Shown here: piece by piece, positions 36,570 to 45,079 of the stretch
How positions within the stretch are numbered: the stretch's first letter is position 1
Layout of the letters: each line of letters starts with the position of its first letter
DNA from: Halospina sp040196175
GTDB taxonomy: Bacteria > Pseudomonadota > Gammaproteobacteria > Pseudomonadales > Oleiphilaceae
Direction: 5' to 3'
DNA length: 64,000 nt
Assembly: GCF_040196175.1 (NCBI RefSeq)
Contig: NZ_JBEFNF010000007.1
Location: forward strand, 143,306 to 207,305
Position numbers and translations under genes: made by a program
Notes under the pieces: model-generated
The model's input: only the letters and a program-made list of their open reading frames with translations
What the model was told of the DNA's origin: nothing
The model's database searches: none

Positions 36570-38000
36570 ATGTATACCCTAGCCCATGCCGCCCTGACCA
36601 ACCTTCGAATGGACCATCCAATCGGCAAGTTTGTGGCGGTTCGGATGGCGATGAAGTTTGGGACTGCCTCAACTCACCCTCTAACGAGGACCGCATTCAC
36701 GAGGGAGCTTGGAGTACCACCCAATAAAGCGCTTAAGCCACTCGGCGAACTAGAGGCCAGAGGCATCATTGAATCTTTCCGACAGCACTGGCACCCGGGA
36801 CCGCCACACCACTGCTTCAGATTCAATCCAGAAACAACCTGGCCCAACGGCTATAACGAACTTGCCAGTTCGCCTCACCGATCCAAGATTCAACAGCTTC
36901 TCGAATACAATGAAGTCCCCCCTAATAGGCGCAGACACCAACTGACCATCCAGCAGCGAGTGCTATTAATGGTGTTACTGGCTCATGCCTCACCAGCAGG
37001 TGTTGTAACTTCAATAACGCGCGCAGAGCTGGCCACCCAGACCGGGATTAGTCACCCAAGGCTTCGATACGAGTGCAAGAACCTAAAGCGCTACGGATAC
37101 CTGAGAAGCACAGTTGACGGCGGAAATTTCGATAGACTCTTAGGGAGACGGTCTGGTGCCTACTTCATTGAGTTACACCACCAAACCTTTGGTGAGGACA
37201 AACCGGGTGGTTTAACGGTTATCTATCCTGCTCTTCAGCACCCAATAGCAAGAGCACGCAGAAACTCCCTAGAGCGACAACGAATTGCCAACTCAAGCCA
37301 GCCCAGCAATGACCTTTGTCGTCCAGACGAGGACCTGATTGAGTTAATCGGGAGAAAGCCGCAGTTTGCCGAGCTTCACTATCTCGCTTGGGTCATCGAT
37401 GAGCTGGCAAGCGCAACGCTGCGAAATCCTGAGCTTTTAACATATCCTCCTCCCGCACATCTGCTGGAGAATCTTTACGCGGAGGTCGCAGACACGCTGC
37501 CGCGTGCAGAAGGACGAGGAGTTGATTACAGAGAAATGCCGATAGGATATGCAGGTCAAATTCAAAGTGCGTGGAAGAGGGTCTCCCTTGATGACGCTCC
37601 CTTTGACCTTGCCCTGATTGGCGGTGATCGCCGCAGTAGGGCCCAAGCCTTTTTGGTTGCATGTATCGTTCAACAGGCAACCAATGCGGTCAACATACTG
37701 TCCCGCACCGGAGAATCTTGGAAACAGTCAGAGGACTACCTGATCTTACCTCAGCCTGATGGAGCCCTTAACTCCCGCCGGATCGCAGTTGAGACATATA
37801 CCAGTGATGCTGATCGAACTCCCCACCGGGTATATGTCCTTTTGGCCAGTAAGTTCCGCCCGGACGGGACTGACGCTACTCCAGAGGCAATCGAAGCCAT
37901 AGCAAATTCACTGCTCGAAGACACCTCTCTGAGAACACCCCCCTTGGTCGACCCCACGCTAAAAACTCCTCCCTCTGCCGAGTGGAAACCAGCTACCTGA
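36570..38000 (+). CDS. Hypothetical protein with two winged-helix-like segments
   Basis: No family is recognised. The 476 residues contain two helix-turn-helix-like stretches: PLTRTAFTRELGVPPNKALK near residue 32 with EARGIIES following, and SITRAELATQTGISHPRLRY near residue 155 with LKRYGYLRST following. The rest is mixed alpha/beta. ATG at 36570 has a weak AGAG 9 bases upstream; the frame is open 63 bp further. Composition is more AT-rich than the core genome. Position before alpA and rep suggests a replication or regulatory role for the element. Confidence 0.6.
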   Translation: MYTLAHAALTNLRMDHPIGKFVAVRMAMKFGTASTHPLTRTAFTRELGVPPNKALKPLGELEARGIIESFRQHWHPGPPHHCFRFNPETTWPNGYNELASSPHRSKIQQLLEYNEVPPNRRRHQLTIQQRVLLMVLLAHASPAGVVTSITRAELATQTGISHPRLRYECKNLKRYGYLRSTVDGGNFDRLLGRRSGAYFIELHHQTFGEDKPGGLTVIYPALQHPIARARRNSLERQRIANSSQPSNDLCRPDEDLIELIGRKPQFAELHYLAWVIDELASATLRNPELLTYPPPAHLLENLYAEVADTLPRAEGRGVDYREMPIGYAGQIQSAWKRVSLDDAPFDLALIGGDRRSRAQAFLVACIVQQATNAVNILSRTGESWKQSEDYLILPQPDGALNSRRIAVETYTSDADRTPHRVYVLLASKFRPDGTDATPEAIEAIANSLLEDTSLRTPPLVDPTLKTPPSAEWKPAT

Positions 38001-38067
38001 AACCGCTTCAAGTCATTTGCGACAGCCCTCCCCGATCTCATGAGCGGAATAACCATAGGAGACCGTC

Positions 38068-38289
38068 ATGAGGATCATCAGATTACGCGACGTCATGGAG
38101 CTTACCGGCCTGGCGCGCTCCACCATCTACAAGTACGTCGAAGCAGGCACCTTCCCCCAGCCCGTGCCGCTTGGTGGACGTTCGGTTGGTTGGGTCGAGC
38201 AGGAAGTTGAGGACTGGGTACTTGCCCGCATCGAGGAGCGAGACGCTGCCGGTAGCACCCCAGCAACACCACTCCACTCAACCGGCTAA
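38068..38289 (+). CDS. AlpA-family transcriptional regulator / excisionase-like protein
   Basis: The 73-residue MerR-like winged helix (RLRDVMELTGLARSTIYKYVE, WVEQEVEDWVLARI) is the AlpA type, which in P4-like elements and satellites activates int or alters excision. TAGGAGA is 5 bases upstream of ATG. It lies between the winged-helix gene and the two Rep relatives. Confidence 0.85.
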   Translation: MRIIRLRDVMELTGLARSTIYKYVEAGTFPQPVPLGGRSVGWVEQEVEDWVLARIEERDAAGSTPATPLHSTG

Positions 38290-38454
38290 TTCACAGCCTT
38301 TCTAACTCGTCTCCGTTCTGGAGACCCGATCAACGCCGTGTGACGACACACAATCGCGGACTTTCCCGCACACCCTGCCGTGGCCCTGCCACAAGCAGCT
38401 GCACCCGTATGTCCGTCACACCTGCGCCCAACTATTGCCGTGGGAGTTATCACG

Positions 38455-39231
38455 ATGACTGTCATTCAAGAAACGAGGGATGTATCCACTCCCCAGAACG
38501 TTAGAGCCGCCGCGCTGCAACTGGCTGAACACCTCATCCAGGATCCCTGGACCAAGAAGGTTGCTGCGCGGATTCACAACTGCGCTCTCCGCACCAAGGA
38601 CACCAGCCAGGCAGGTTGCCATCACCCACACTGCCCGAGCTGTCAGCACCAGAAGGCCTATGACCACGGGCACCAGATGGACTGGTTGTTTCGAGAGAAG
38701 CCTTGGCAAGGCGATAGCCAGTGGGTTGCCGTTTCCTTCTCAGTCCGTCAGTGCCAAGTGACCGAGCTCAGCGAATGCCTGGAGGCCATGAAGGTCGCTT
38801 TCCGTCGCATGACCCGTCGGCGGTTCTGGTCGCGTCACGTCCAGGGTGCTCTGCGTATCTTACGGGTGGACCAAGGCTTCAGCGACACCAAGGTCGCTCA
38901 CCCGCGTTTCGAGTGCGTTCTGCTACTCCGGCCGGATGTTTCTAAGGACCCAGCCGGCTTCCGGGAGGATGTCTGGCACCAGCTGTGGCGGGATTGCTTT
39001 GGGGAGGACTTCATTGCCGAGGTACATCCGGAAAACGTGGAACCGATCGACCAGGATGTCCGCACCCAGATACAGCAAGCGACGATTCGCGCGTTGAGGC
39101 CACGCACACCCCCTACTTCCCCTGGGTGGTTCCTGACCGCCATGCCCCAGATGGACTCTTTCAGGTGGATGGAAAGCTTTGGGGATCTCCGCCGTCTCAT
39201 AGCAGGCAGCCATGATCCTAATGCGATGTAA
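38455..39231 (+). CDS. Rep_1-like protein lacking catalytic residues
   Basis: A 258-residue relative of the Rep encoded 170 bp downstream: both have HCPxCQ near the N-terminus, a V-R-x-C-x-VTEL stretch and an AHPxF segment. Here the HUH-position residues read HPRFE (149-153) where the second protein has HPHFH, and there is no Tyr after residue 149. It therefore cannot nick by the usual mechanism but keeps the zinc-like and DNA-binding parts. GGGAG lies 8 bases before the ATG. The reading frame is intact, so it may be a maintained regulatory paralogue rather than debris. Confidence 0.75.
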   Translation: MTVIQETRDVSTPQNVRAAALQLAEHLIQDPWTKKVAARIHNCALRTKDTSQAGCHHPHCPSCQHQKAYDHGHQMDWLFREKPWQGDSQWVAVSFSVRQCQVTELSECLEAMKVAFRRMTRRRFWSRHVQGALRILRVDQGFSDTKVAHPRFECVLLLRPDVSKDPAGFREDVWHQLWRDCFGEDFIAEVHPENVEPIDQDVRTQIQQATIRALRPRTPPTSPGWFLTAMPQMDSFRWMESFGDLRRLIAGSHDPNAM

Positions 39232-39320
39232 GTCCCTGCTTTATATTTATTATTAGATACCTTCTCTCTACTCCATAACCTCTACGCCATTACTCCAACA
39301 GGTCACTTTTTCACCGGCTT

Positions 39321-39352
39321 ATTCGGGCGATTTGCGTATCGCTACGCCGAAT
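39321..39352. repeat. Cruciform-forming inverted repeat, candidate replication origin
   Basis: Nested inverted repeats ATTCGG / CCGAAT and GCGAT / ATCGC form a hairpin in the AT-rich gap between the two Rep genes. Rolling-circle double-strand origins are usually short hairpins near rep; assignment here is by position. Confidence 0.4.
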
Positions 39353-39404
39353 TAATGGCCTGTTTCCAGATAAATGGCAACCAACCAATCAAGAGGTCAT
39401 TCCG

Positions 39405-40307
39405 ATGAATCGATACGACGACGAACAAAATAACCAAAAGCTGGCAGATCTAGAGAAGCGCAAACCATTCGCTGAGGATACCGCCAAGCTGTTTCTCAAA
39501 GACGCCAATCACCGGAAAGCGGCAGTGCGCATTCAGGAGTGCGCGGATAACGTCCATACTTTCCGCTCCCCAGCAAAACAGCCCATCAATGTCACCTGGC
39601 ACTGCAAGCATCGCCATTGCCCCATTTGCCAGGAGCGTTTCTCAGCCCAATGGTTCATTGGCATGAAGTGGATCGTGCGTAAGATGATGGCAGAGGGAGA
39701 TCGTCCACACTGGCTATTCCTGACCCTGACGGTGCGTAACTGCCCAGTCACGGAGTTGAGACATCAAATACACGCGATGAACAAGGCCTTCAGCCGCATG
39801 ACCAACCGAAAGGCCTGGCGTCATGTGCGCGGATCCATCCGATTCCTGGAAGTAGACCGAGGCCAGGACGATCCGGAGACAGCGCATCCGCACTTTCATT
39901 GCCTGCTTCTGGTGACTCCCTCAATGCACGGGGGTAAGAACTACCTCTCCCAAGAGCGCTGGGCCCAACTCTGGCAGGAATGCCTTCAGGTCCATTACAC
40001 GCCGGAAGTCGATGTACAGCGGCTGCCACCGGACGGTCAATCAGCCGACCTGGAGGTGCTTAAACGCGTGTCTTACTCGTCTAAGCCTCGACTGCACCTA
40101 CCTGAGAAATCTTGGTTTCTGGAGATGGTCCAGCAACTGCGCTACACACAACGCGTAACGGTGACCGGCGAGCTCAAGAGCTGGCTCAACCGCTTCAAAG
40201 CAGCCAACCAAAACCAGTGCCTGGATGCCTTGACTGTCGATCCAGACCAGGATCCCAGTACGCGCTACCGTTGGGATCCAGAGCAGGGCCTCTACGTGGA
40301 AGTCTGA
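39405..40307 (+). CDS. rep: Rolling-circle replication initiator, Rep_1 family
   Basis: A 300-residue protein with CKHRHCPICQ (zinc-like), FLTLTVRNCPVTEL, the HUH motif HPHFHCLLLV (H161, H163, H165) and the tyrosine motif VSYSSKP (Y224, K227). This is the arrangement of small rolling-circle plasmid initiators that nick the origin and bind its 5' end. AAGAGGT precedes the ATG. Its presence means the element probably replicates after excision. Confidence 0.85.
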   Translation: MNRYDDEQNNQKLADLEKRKPFAEDTAKLFLKDANHRKAAVRIQECADNVHTFRSPAKQPINVTWHCKHRHCPICQERFSAQWFIGMKWIVRKMMAEGDRPHWLFLTLTVRNCPVTELRHQIHAMNKAFSRMTNRKAWRHVRGSIRFLEVDRGQDDPETAHPHFHCLLLVTPSMHGGKNYLSQERWAQLWQECLQVHYTPEVDVQRLPPDGQSADLEVLKRVSYSSKPRLHLPEKSWFLEMVQQLRYTQRVTVTGELKSWLNRFKAANQNQCLDALTVDPDQDPSTRYRWDPEQGLYVEV

Positions 40308-40322
40308 ACATCAATGAGGCAA

Positions 40323-40378
40323 GTAAAAGGGGCTCAGGATCCAAAGTTGAGCCGACTGAGCCCCTGAACTACTTTTAC
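40323..40378. repeat. Inverted repeat downstream of rep
   Basis: AGGGGCTCAG (40328-40337) and CTGAGCCCCT (40356-40365) form a 10-bp stem; GTAAAAG / CTTTTAC (40323-40329 / 40372-40378) flank it. An inner TGAGCC (40348-40353) can compete for the same strand. It could be a terminator with a poor T tract or a single-strand origin. Confidence 0.45.
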
Positions 40379-40411
40379 CTCCCTAGCCAAAAATCAGCCT
40401 GGAGGATGCCA

Positions 40412-41221
40412 GTGAGCGACGGAGAAACCACCTATAGCGAGGAGACTCTTAATCAGATTGTTTGCTGGCGAGAGACGTTTACACGTTGGTTTGTATTGGA
40501 TGGCAAGGAAACGAAGGATTCACCTAACTCAAAAGAGAGGACCACCGTCTGCGCGAATCTCGACGACTACCAGGCAGAAATCGATGATTTTCTTGCTGTG
40601 TTGAACGACCTCCAGTGTGAAATCAAATCCGTAATCATCTTTCAGAAAGGCAAGGCATTCACCAAAAAAAGCTTGAGGCTTGGCGCTGAATCTGGTGGTG
40701 GATGGGGTTTCGGTTGGGGCGTATCCGTTCCTGATCGTATTCAGGTTTTTTACGAGCAAGTCGAGTACATCACATACCGACAATATCTGAATCGCCGCGA
40801 AGCGGCTCTTGGGGCAATTCAAGCTCGCATCGAACAGGGGAAGCGCCAGACCGAGATTGATCAAGAAGAGCAAAAGATTCGCGCAGAACGGGAGAGACAG
40901 AGAGAGTCAAAACAACAGGCTGAGGAGCGAAATCGCCAGATCGAGGAGCAGAAACGCCAAATTGAACAGCAGGTCAATGAGCTCGAGCGTGAAAAAGCAT
41001 CAGTTCACAACGAGATTGATTCGATCAGGAAAAATGGGATTAAGAAAACCAAGCGCTCCCTGATCGGTTCCGATATCGTCTATAACTTTAATTCCATTAA
41101 CTATGAGACTCTCGAAGAGGCGGAAGCAGCGCAAGAAAACCGCCTGTTGGAGCTACAAGACGAATCGGTTCGAATCGAGGAAGAGATTGATCGCCTTCGC
41201 AACTCTAAAGCCGACGGGTAA
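40412..41221 (+). CDS. Hypothetical coiled-coil protein
   Basis: Not recognised. The 269-residue protein has an N-terminal globular part (about 1-125, with a GGGWGFGWGVSVPD segment) and a long charged coiled coil (about 130-200, EEQKRQIEQQVNELEREK), then a short end domain and another coil. GTG at 40412 is preferred because GGAGG is 6 bases upstream; the ATG at 40406 touches that site. The frame stays open back into rep but that part is a shadow. Confidence 0.6.
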   Translation: MSDGETTYSEETLNQIVCWRETFTRWFVLDGKETKDSPNSKERTTVCANLDDYQAEIDDFLAVLNDLQCEIKSVIIFQKGKAFTKKSLRLGAESGGGWGFGWGVSVPDRIQVFYEQVEYITYRQYLNRREAALGAIQARIEQGKRQTEIDQEEQKIRAERERQRESKQQAEERNRQIEEQKRQIEQQVNELEREKASVHNEIDSIRKNGIKKTKRSLIGSDIVYNFNSINYETLEEAEAAQENRLLELQDESVRIEEEIDRLRNSKADG

Positions 41222-41375
41222 CCACCGACAAACACATCAAGTGTATCCAGGGGTTGTCTTTGGCGGCCCCTTACGCGCGTTACCGCTTGAATTCGGTGTA
41301 GGGCCTAAAGCTGAAAATGCCGCCCTAGCCCTACAGCCACTGGAGTTCCTCCATCCTCCAAGTGCCAGCATGGAT

Positions 41376-41597
41376 TTATCCTGATGATCGCTGTCGGCCT
41401 AACGCCTCCTCCATCGTCTCTATAATCGTTGCCCGAAGGTAGTCCGGTGCCAGTATATCCAGATGCTGGCCCTGGGCAGTCAGCCACCACCTCAGGTCCT
41501 GGGTATCACTGACAGTGGCCGTCAGCTCAAAACTGGCCGTGGTCTCGTTCCAGATCTGCTGATCCATGCTCATGGGCGATTCCATCAGGTGCATCAT
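41376..41597 (-). pseudogene. C-terminal fragment of a WYL-domain regulator
   Basis: The 73 residues (LTATVSDTQDLRWWLTAQG, LAPDYLRATIIETMEEAL) match the extreme C-terminus of WYL-family transcriptional regulators, whose full proteins are about 300 residues. No HTH or WYL core is found upstream on this strand. It marks a junction where an older gene was cut. Confidence 0.65.
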
Positions 41598-41926
41598 GAA
41601 TTCCTTATTCCACTACAGATGCAACTGAATGAGGGTGGTCTGAAAAGGCTGTGCCATGGCGCCTGAATGGATGTACTTGTCGAGATCAAACACAGACGCT
41701 GGACCGACTGCGGGGCCAGCCCTTCTAAGCGGAACCTAAAAACGCTTATGCCTACACTGACCCTTTCGTGATGAAAGAACCGAGCGTGCAATCATTAGGC
41801 GATTGAGCGAGTAGAGGGCGACTTCCTAGAATTGGTTCGCCGTTGGCTGCTGTATCTCGATTGGGATATGCCTGAAACCGGCGATCCCAAGAGTTTTGGC
41901 TTCTGCTTTGGTTCGAGGGGAGGTCC
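41598..41926. other. Stretch without recognisable gene
   Basis: No supported reading frame. It lies between the WYL fragment and the Sel1 gene and is probably decayed sequence. Confidence 0.5.
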
Positions 41927-42283
41927 ATGTCGTACAAAGAAAAAGTCATCGAAAAGCTTGCGAATGCTGGGTATGCCTGGGCCCAGTGTGAACTTGCCAG
42001 GCTCAAGATCGATCGCGATGACGAGGCGGTCATTTACTGGTACACCAAGGCGGCAGAACAAGGATATCCTCCAGCCTTTTTACGTCTGTCTGCACATTAC
42101 CACCTAGGCAAGCGAGTTGAGCAGGACCTAATGAAGGCCCTGAAGCTGTTACTAATTGCAGAAATTCGTAGCGGGCGAAGGGAAAGGGAGATGTGCCACG
42201 AAATCTCGGAGCGCCTTGATCGGGGGCAGGTAAAAGAAGCCCAGAGACAAGCCGGGGCCTGGTTTGTGGGCGCGCCTCTGTGA
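41927..42283 (+). CDS. Sel1-like repeat protein
   Basis: A 118-residue soluble protein with Sel1-type helical repeats (EAVIYWYTKAAEQGYPPAF, then a second weaker repeat at LSAHYHLGKRVEQDLMKALK). Sel1 repeats mediate protein-protein contacts; no specific function can be assigned. GGGGAGG lies 4 bases before the ATG. Short for the family, possibly truncated at either end. Confidence 0.65.
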   Translation: MSYKEKVIEKLANAGYAWAQCELARLKIDRDDEAVIYWYTKAAEQGYPPAFLRLSAHYHLGKRVEQDLMKALKLLLIAEIRSGRREREMCHEISERLDRGQVKEAQRQAGAWFVGAPL

Positions 42284-42318
42284 GGCTGGGCGGAAAGAGG
42301 CGACTTACTGCCAAACAA

Positions 42319-42477
42319 TCATGGTTGGCTGCCCAAACGATTGCCTGCTCCAGTCGTGATATCCATGCCGGGTGCGGTGTTGTAGCAGCCACCACGTTCT
42401 TGCTCTGGTAACGACAGGCCAAACCACCGACGAGCGATGACTGGGCGCGGAGTATGTTGATCAAAGCGTCCACACAT
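42319..42477 (-). pseudogene. N-terminal fragment of a SRAP (YedK/HMCES) protein
   Basis: 52 codons starting MCGRFDQHTPRPVIARRW with YNTAPG near residue 32, i.e. the catalytic Cys2 and N-terminal region of SRAP proteins, then a change of sequence and TGA. AGGAGAG precedes the ATG. A full-length relative lies at 48780; the two share MCGRFD-HTPRP but differ elsewhere, so this is not a recent copy. Confidence 0.75.
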
Positions 42478-42554
42478 TGAATCTCTCCTTTTGACCTATC
42501 TCCCGTGCCGTTGCCTTTCTTCGTTACGTTACAGCCAGCCTTCAGCCTTAGAAC

Positions 42555-42617
42555 TGGAGCTCATGGGCGGACTTGAACCGCCGACCTCACCCTTACCAAG
42601 GGTGTGCTCTCCCAGCT
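42555..42617 (-). pseudogene. Truncated tRNA-Thr (GGT), 3' part only
   Basis: On the minus strand the anticodon arm ACCCTTGGTAAGGGT, the T arm GGCGG-TTCAAGT-CCGCC and the 3' acceptor CATGAGC-T-CCA are intact, preceded by the D-loop end AGCTGGGAGAGC. The 5' acceptor strand and first D-stem half are missing. A 3' tRNA piece is the usual scar left by an integrated element using that tRNA. Confidence 0.8.
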
Positions 42618-42730
42618 TCTTTGTTACCAATCACCAGCAATCCACTCGCTGAGAGGATTTTACACCACATGCATGCCCGTCTACTTTGAACATCAGCTTC
42701 AACTGCTCGCAAAACCAAGGAGAATTCTGA

Positions 42731-43180
42731 ATGGCGCACTATAGGGTACATCTGCAAGAAGATGGAGAAGAATATCCAGTTGAGGTTGAAGCCAATGGAA
42801 CCGAATCGGCCAAAAAGAGAGCGAGGGTGGGCAGGCCATACTCCGAGGTAGCCCGAGTAGAAGATCTTGGGTCAGGTGAAGTTAATGAAAGCACGGTTGA
42901 ACCGGCATCTCAACGCACTCAATCAGCTGGCACTCAAGGAGATCGTCTACCCGTCCATCCCCCTGCTGTATCAGGAACATTGACTGCAGCTGGCTGGGCG
43001 ATCATTGCTATGGCGGCAATCGCTGCCCTTTATGTCGCTTCGGAGTTCAACGCAGGGCTCTATGCGATTCAATTGGTCGCCGGAGGAGTTGTTTCAGGAT
43101 CCATATTGATTGCCGGTGCGCAAGGTCTGACTTACCTGAAGGCAATTCATTTCCAGCTCGAAAAATCCAACGGCAATTGA
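42731..43180 (+). CDS. Hypothetical protein with two C-terminal TM helices
   Basis: Not recognised. The 149 residues comprise a soluble N-terminus (MAHYRVHLQEDGEEYPVEVEA), a Ser/Gln-rich linker (about 50-75) and two predicted TM helices (about 84-103 and 110-132), ending TYLKAIHFQLEK. AAGGAG lies 8 bases before the ATG. The next gene has the same length and architecture. Confidence 0.65.
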   Translation: MAHYRVHLQEDGEEYPVEVEANGTESAKKRARVGRPYSEVARVEDLGSGEVNESTVEPASQRTQSAGTQGDRLPVHPPAVSGTLTAAGWAIIAMAAIAALYVASEFNAGLYAIQLVAGGVVSGSILIAGAQGLTYLKAIHFQLEKSNGN

Positions 43181-43281
43181 CCAAACCTAAGGGAGTATGC
43201 GGGTACTCTCCCTGGCTGCATGACGAAATATGCACCGCAGCCAGTCATTTTCTATAAAGCGCAAGGGAACGAGGCACGGAT

Positions 43282-43731
43282 ATGGCAGAGACAATCACGG
43301 CGATGCGCTATGCAGACCTTTCCAACACTTCGATCGGTGACGTTGTAGCGAAGATCAAGTCTGGCGAGTTGAAAGGCCACTCGCGATTTTTGAATTGGTA
43401 CGTCGATGATGTTGACGTAGAAGCCTTAGAGCAAGGTGCTGAACATCTCGGAACCAGCAAGACGCAGACTTATGAAACACCCGATACAACTTCATCTGAT
43501 TCATCAGGTGGATTACATATGTCGAAATCTGACCCTGTTGCAGATTCTTTGAATGTATTAGCTTGGCTCATTCTCTTGGTCGGTGCCCTGTTCGCGCTCT
43601 ACCTGGTTAACCGCACTCCTAATGGCGTAATTCCTGCTTTTACGACTGCCGGAGCTGCCCTGTTCCAGGCGCTACTGCTCATGGGGTTTGCCAGAATCAT
43701 TGCCTATCTGAAGGTGATTGCGGAGAAGTAG
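43282..43731 (+). CDS. Hypothetical protein with two C-terminal TM helices, related to its upstream neighbour
   Basis: 149 residues: a soluble N-terminus (about 1-60, with DVVAKIKSGELKGHSRFLNWYV, a segment that resembles short GYF_2-like motifs), a Ser/Thr linker and two TM helices (about 90-108 and 115-140), ending AYLKVIAEK. The shared ALY, N-x-G and YLKxI positions in the membrane part indicate common origin with 42731-43180. Function unknown. Confidence 0.65.
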   Translation: MAETITAMRYADLSNTSIGDVVAKIKSGELKGHSRFLNWYVDDVDVEALEQGAEHLGTSKTQTYETPDTTSSDSSGGLHMSKSDPVADSLNVLAWLILLVGALFALYLVNRTPNGVIPAFTTAGAALFQALLLMGFARIIAYLKVIAEK

Positions 43732-43883
43732 GAACGAATCAAGGGGCGGGAGAAAGCCAGATTTTTCCAATAATGGGTGGTACTGGAACGGGTTCAGGGT
43801 CAGTACAGTGGGATTGCTGCCAGAGTTTGGTCAGCGACCTATACAAAGAATAAATGACCCGATTCGAATTCAAGGAGAGCGGG

Positions 43884-44747
43884 ATGAGTAAAAATGACAC
43901 AGTGGAAGGCTATCCAGGAGGAAATTGGCCTTCAAAAACCGGCGCGCCCTCGGGTGGAGGTCGAGGGAATGCACCTTCAGACGCTGACTGGGGTTGGGAC
44001 GATGACGCGGATGTTGACGCTTCAGGCCTGATGCATCGAAACGAACTGCAAACGCAACAGAGCTTGCAGGAGTTGCCATCTCCGCCGGGCAAGGCAAAAC
44101 CTTGGCAGATAGAGGGTGAAATCGAGTTCATCACCCTGACTCCAGGTTGTCAGAAACTCAAATTGAAAGCGGACGACACCGTTTATCACCTTGATGAGAG
44201 ACTGTTGCCAGCCTTGGGCCGTCGAGGGGAGATAGAGTGTTTACGAAACAGCTGCCCCGGAGATTACGTGGCCGCAATGGTGTACCAGAAAATACCCGGC
44301 AACAGCCTGATTTATGTTTACCGAGTCCACCTTAAGGACTGGAACCGTGAGACTTGGGAAGAACGGGCTAAAGGTGGAGGCCTGCTCGGTGTTGCCTTCA
44401 ACCTGAATAAGCAGGCTTACGAAAACTATCAGGACTGGATTAACACCGAGAGAACAGTGCGTCTTGGCTCACGCCTCTCTTCCGAGACGTGCCCGCCTGA
44501 GGCAATAGCCACATTGCGACAAACTCGCCCCAGTGATCTTAGCAATGCCGCTGACCCAATCTTCCGAGGTCAGCCGGAGATGATTGACGCTGTTGCCTAC
44601 CTGTTTGATGAGCAGCGCACAATTGAGGTCCAGTCCTACCTCCGGATGCGCTACGGTCAACCGTACTCTCCCGGAAGTATACCGATCTCCAAAATGATCG
44701 AGGACGTTCAACGTAACGTTAAAGCACGCCTCGTACACGATCCGTGA
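43884..44747 (+). CDS. Hypothetical protein
   Basis: Not recognised. The 287-residue protein has a disordered Gly/Asp/Trp-rich N-terminus (about 1-70), then a folded domain (WQIEGEIEFITLTPGCQKLKL, IYVYRVHLKDWNRETWE) and a helical C-terminus. No TM or signal. ATG at 43884 has AAGGAG 6 bases upstream; an ATG at 43854 is in frame but lacks a site. Confidence 0.6.
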   Translation: MSKNDTVEGYPGGNWPSKTGAPSGGGRGNAPSDADWGWDDDADVDASGLMHRNELQTQQSLQELPSPPGKAKPWQIEGEIEFITLTPGCQKLKLKADDTVYHLDERLLPALGRRGEIECLRNSCPGDYVAAMVYQKIPGNSLIYVYRVHLKDWNRETWEERAKGGGLLGVAFNLNKQAYENYQDWINTERTVRLGSRLSSETCPPEAIATLRQTRPSDLSNAADPIFRGQPEMIDAVAYLFDEQRTIEVQSYLRMRYGQPYSPGSIPISKMIEDVQRNVKARLVHDP

Positions 44748-45079
44748 GGCAACTGCACGCCAGAGTTCGGCTGCGATACACAAAGCACCCCTCTATGAGG
44801 TGTATCCACACACACCAGGGGCGCGTTGTGCCAGTCGCCGTCCTCGGTCGTGGTGATCAACCCTCTCATTGCCCCGTACCGCTCTTTGGTGAGCGCCTCA
44901 GCCCTGGATCCTGGAACCGTTGAACGATCAATATCACGCATCGAGGCGTCTACTGTACCCGGGACTTGCCAGCGTAATTCAGGACTAAAGGCTGATAACC
45001 AGTTGATATTGTAGACACGTACAAACTGTCTGCTACATTTCCACTTGCTTCATATAAGCCGTAAAAGGAGCTTTTGGCG
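44748..45079. other. Intergenic stretch
   Basis: No convincing gene. A 77-codon minus frame exists (44708-44941) but has no site or recognisable sequence. Confidence 0.4.

Noticed and set aside
40112..40411. Upstream extension of the coiled-coil gene
   Set aside because: It overlaps rep in another frame and crosses the inverted repeat; the ribosome site points to GTG 40412.
42030..42473. Minus-strand frame of 147 codons
   Set aside because: Runs through the Sel1 gene in antisense; the real signal in this area is the SRAP start in another frame (42319-42477).
42555..42617. Functional tRNA-Thr
   Set aside because: The 5' acceptor strand and half of the D stem are missing, so it cannot fold as a tRNA.
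44708..44941. Minus-strand frame of 77 codons in an otherwise empty gap
   Set aside because: No ribosome site, no recognisable sequence, and it overlaps the end of the neighbouring gene.
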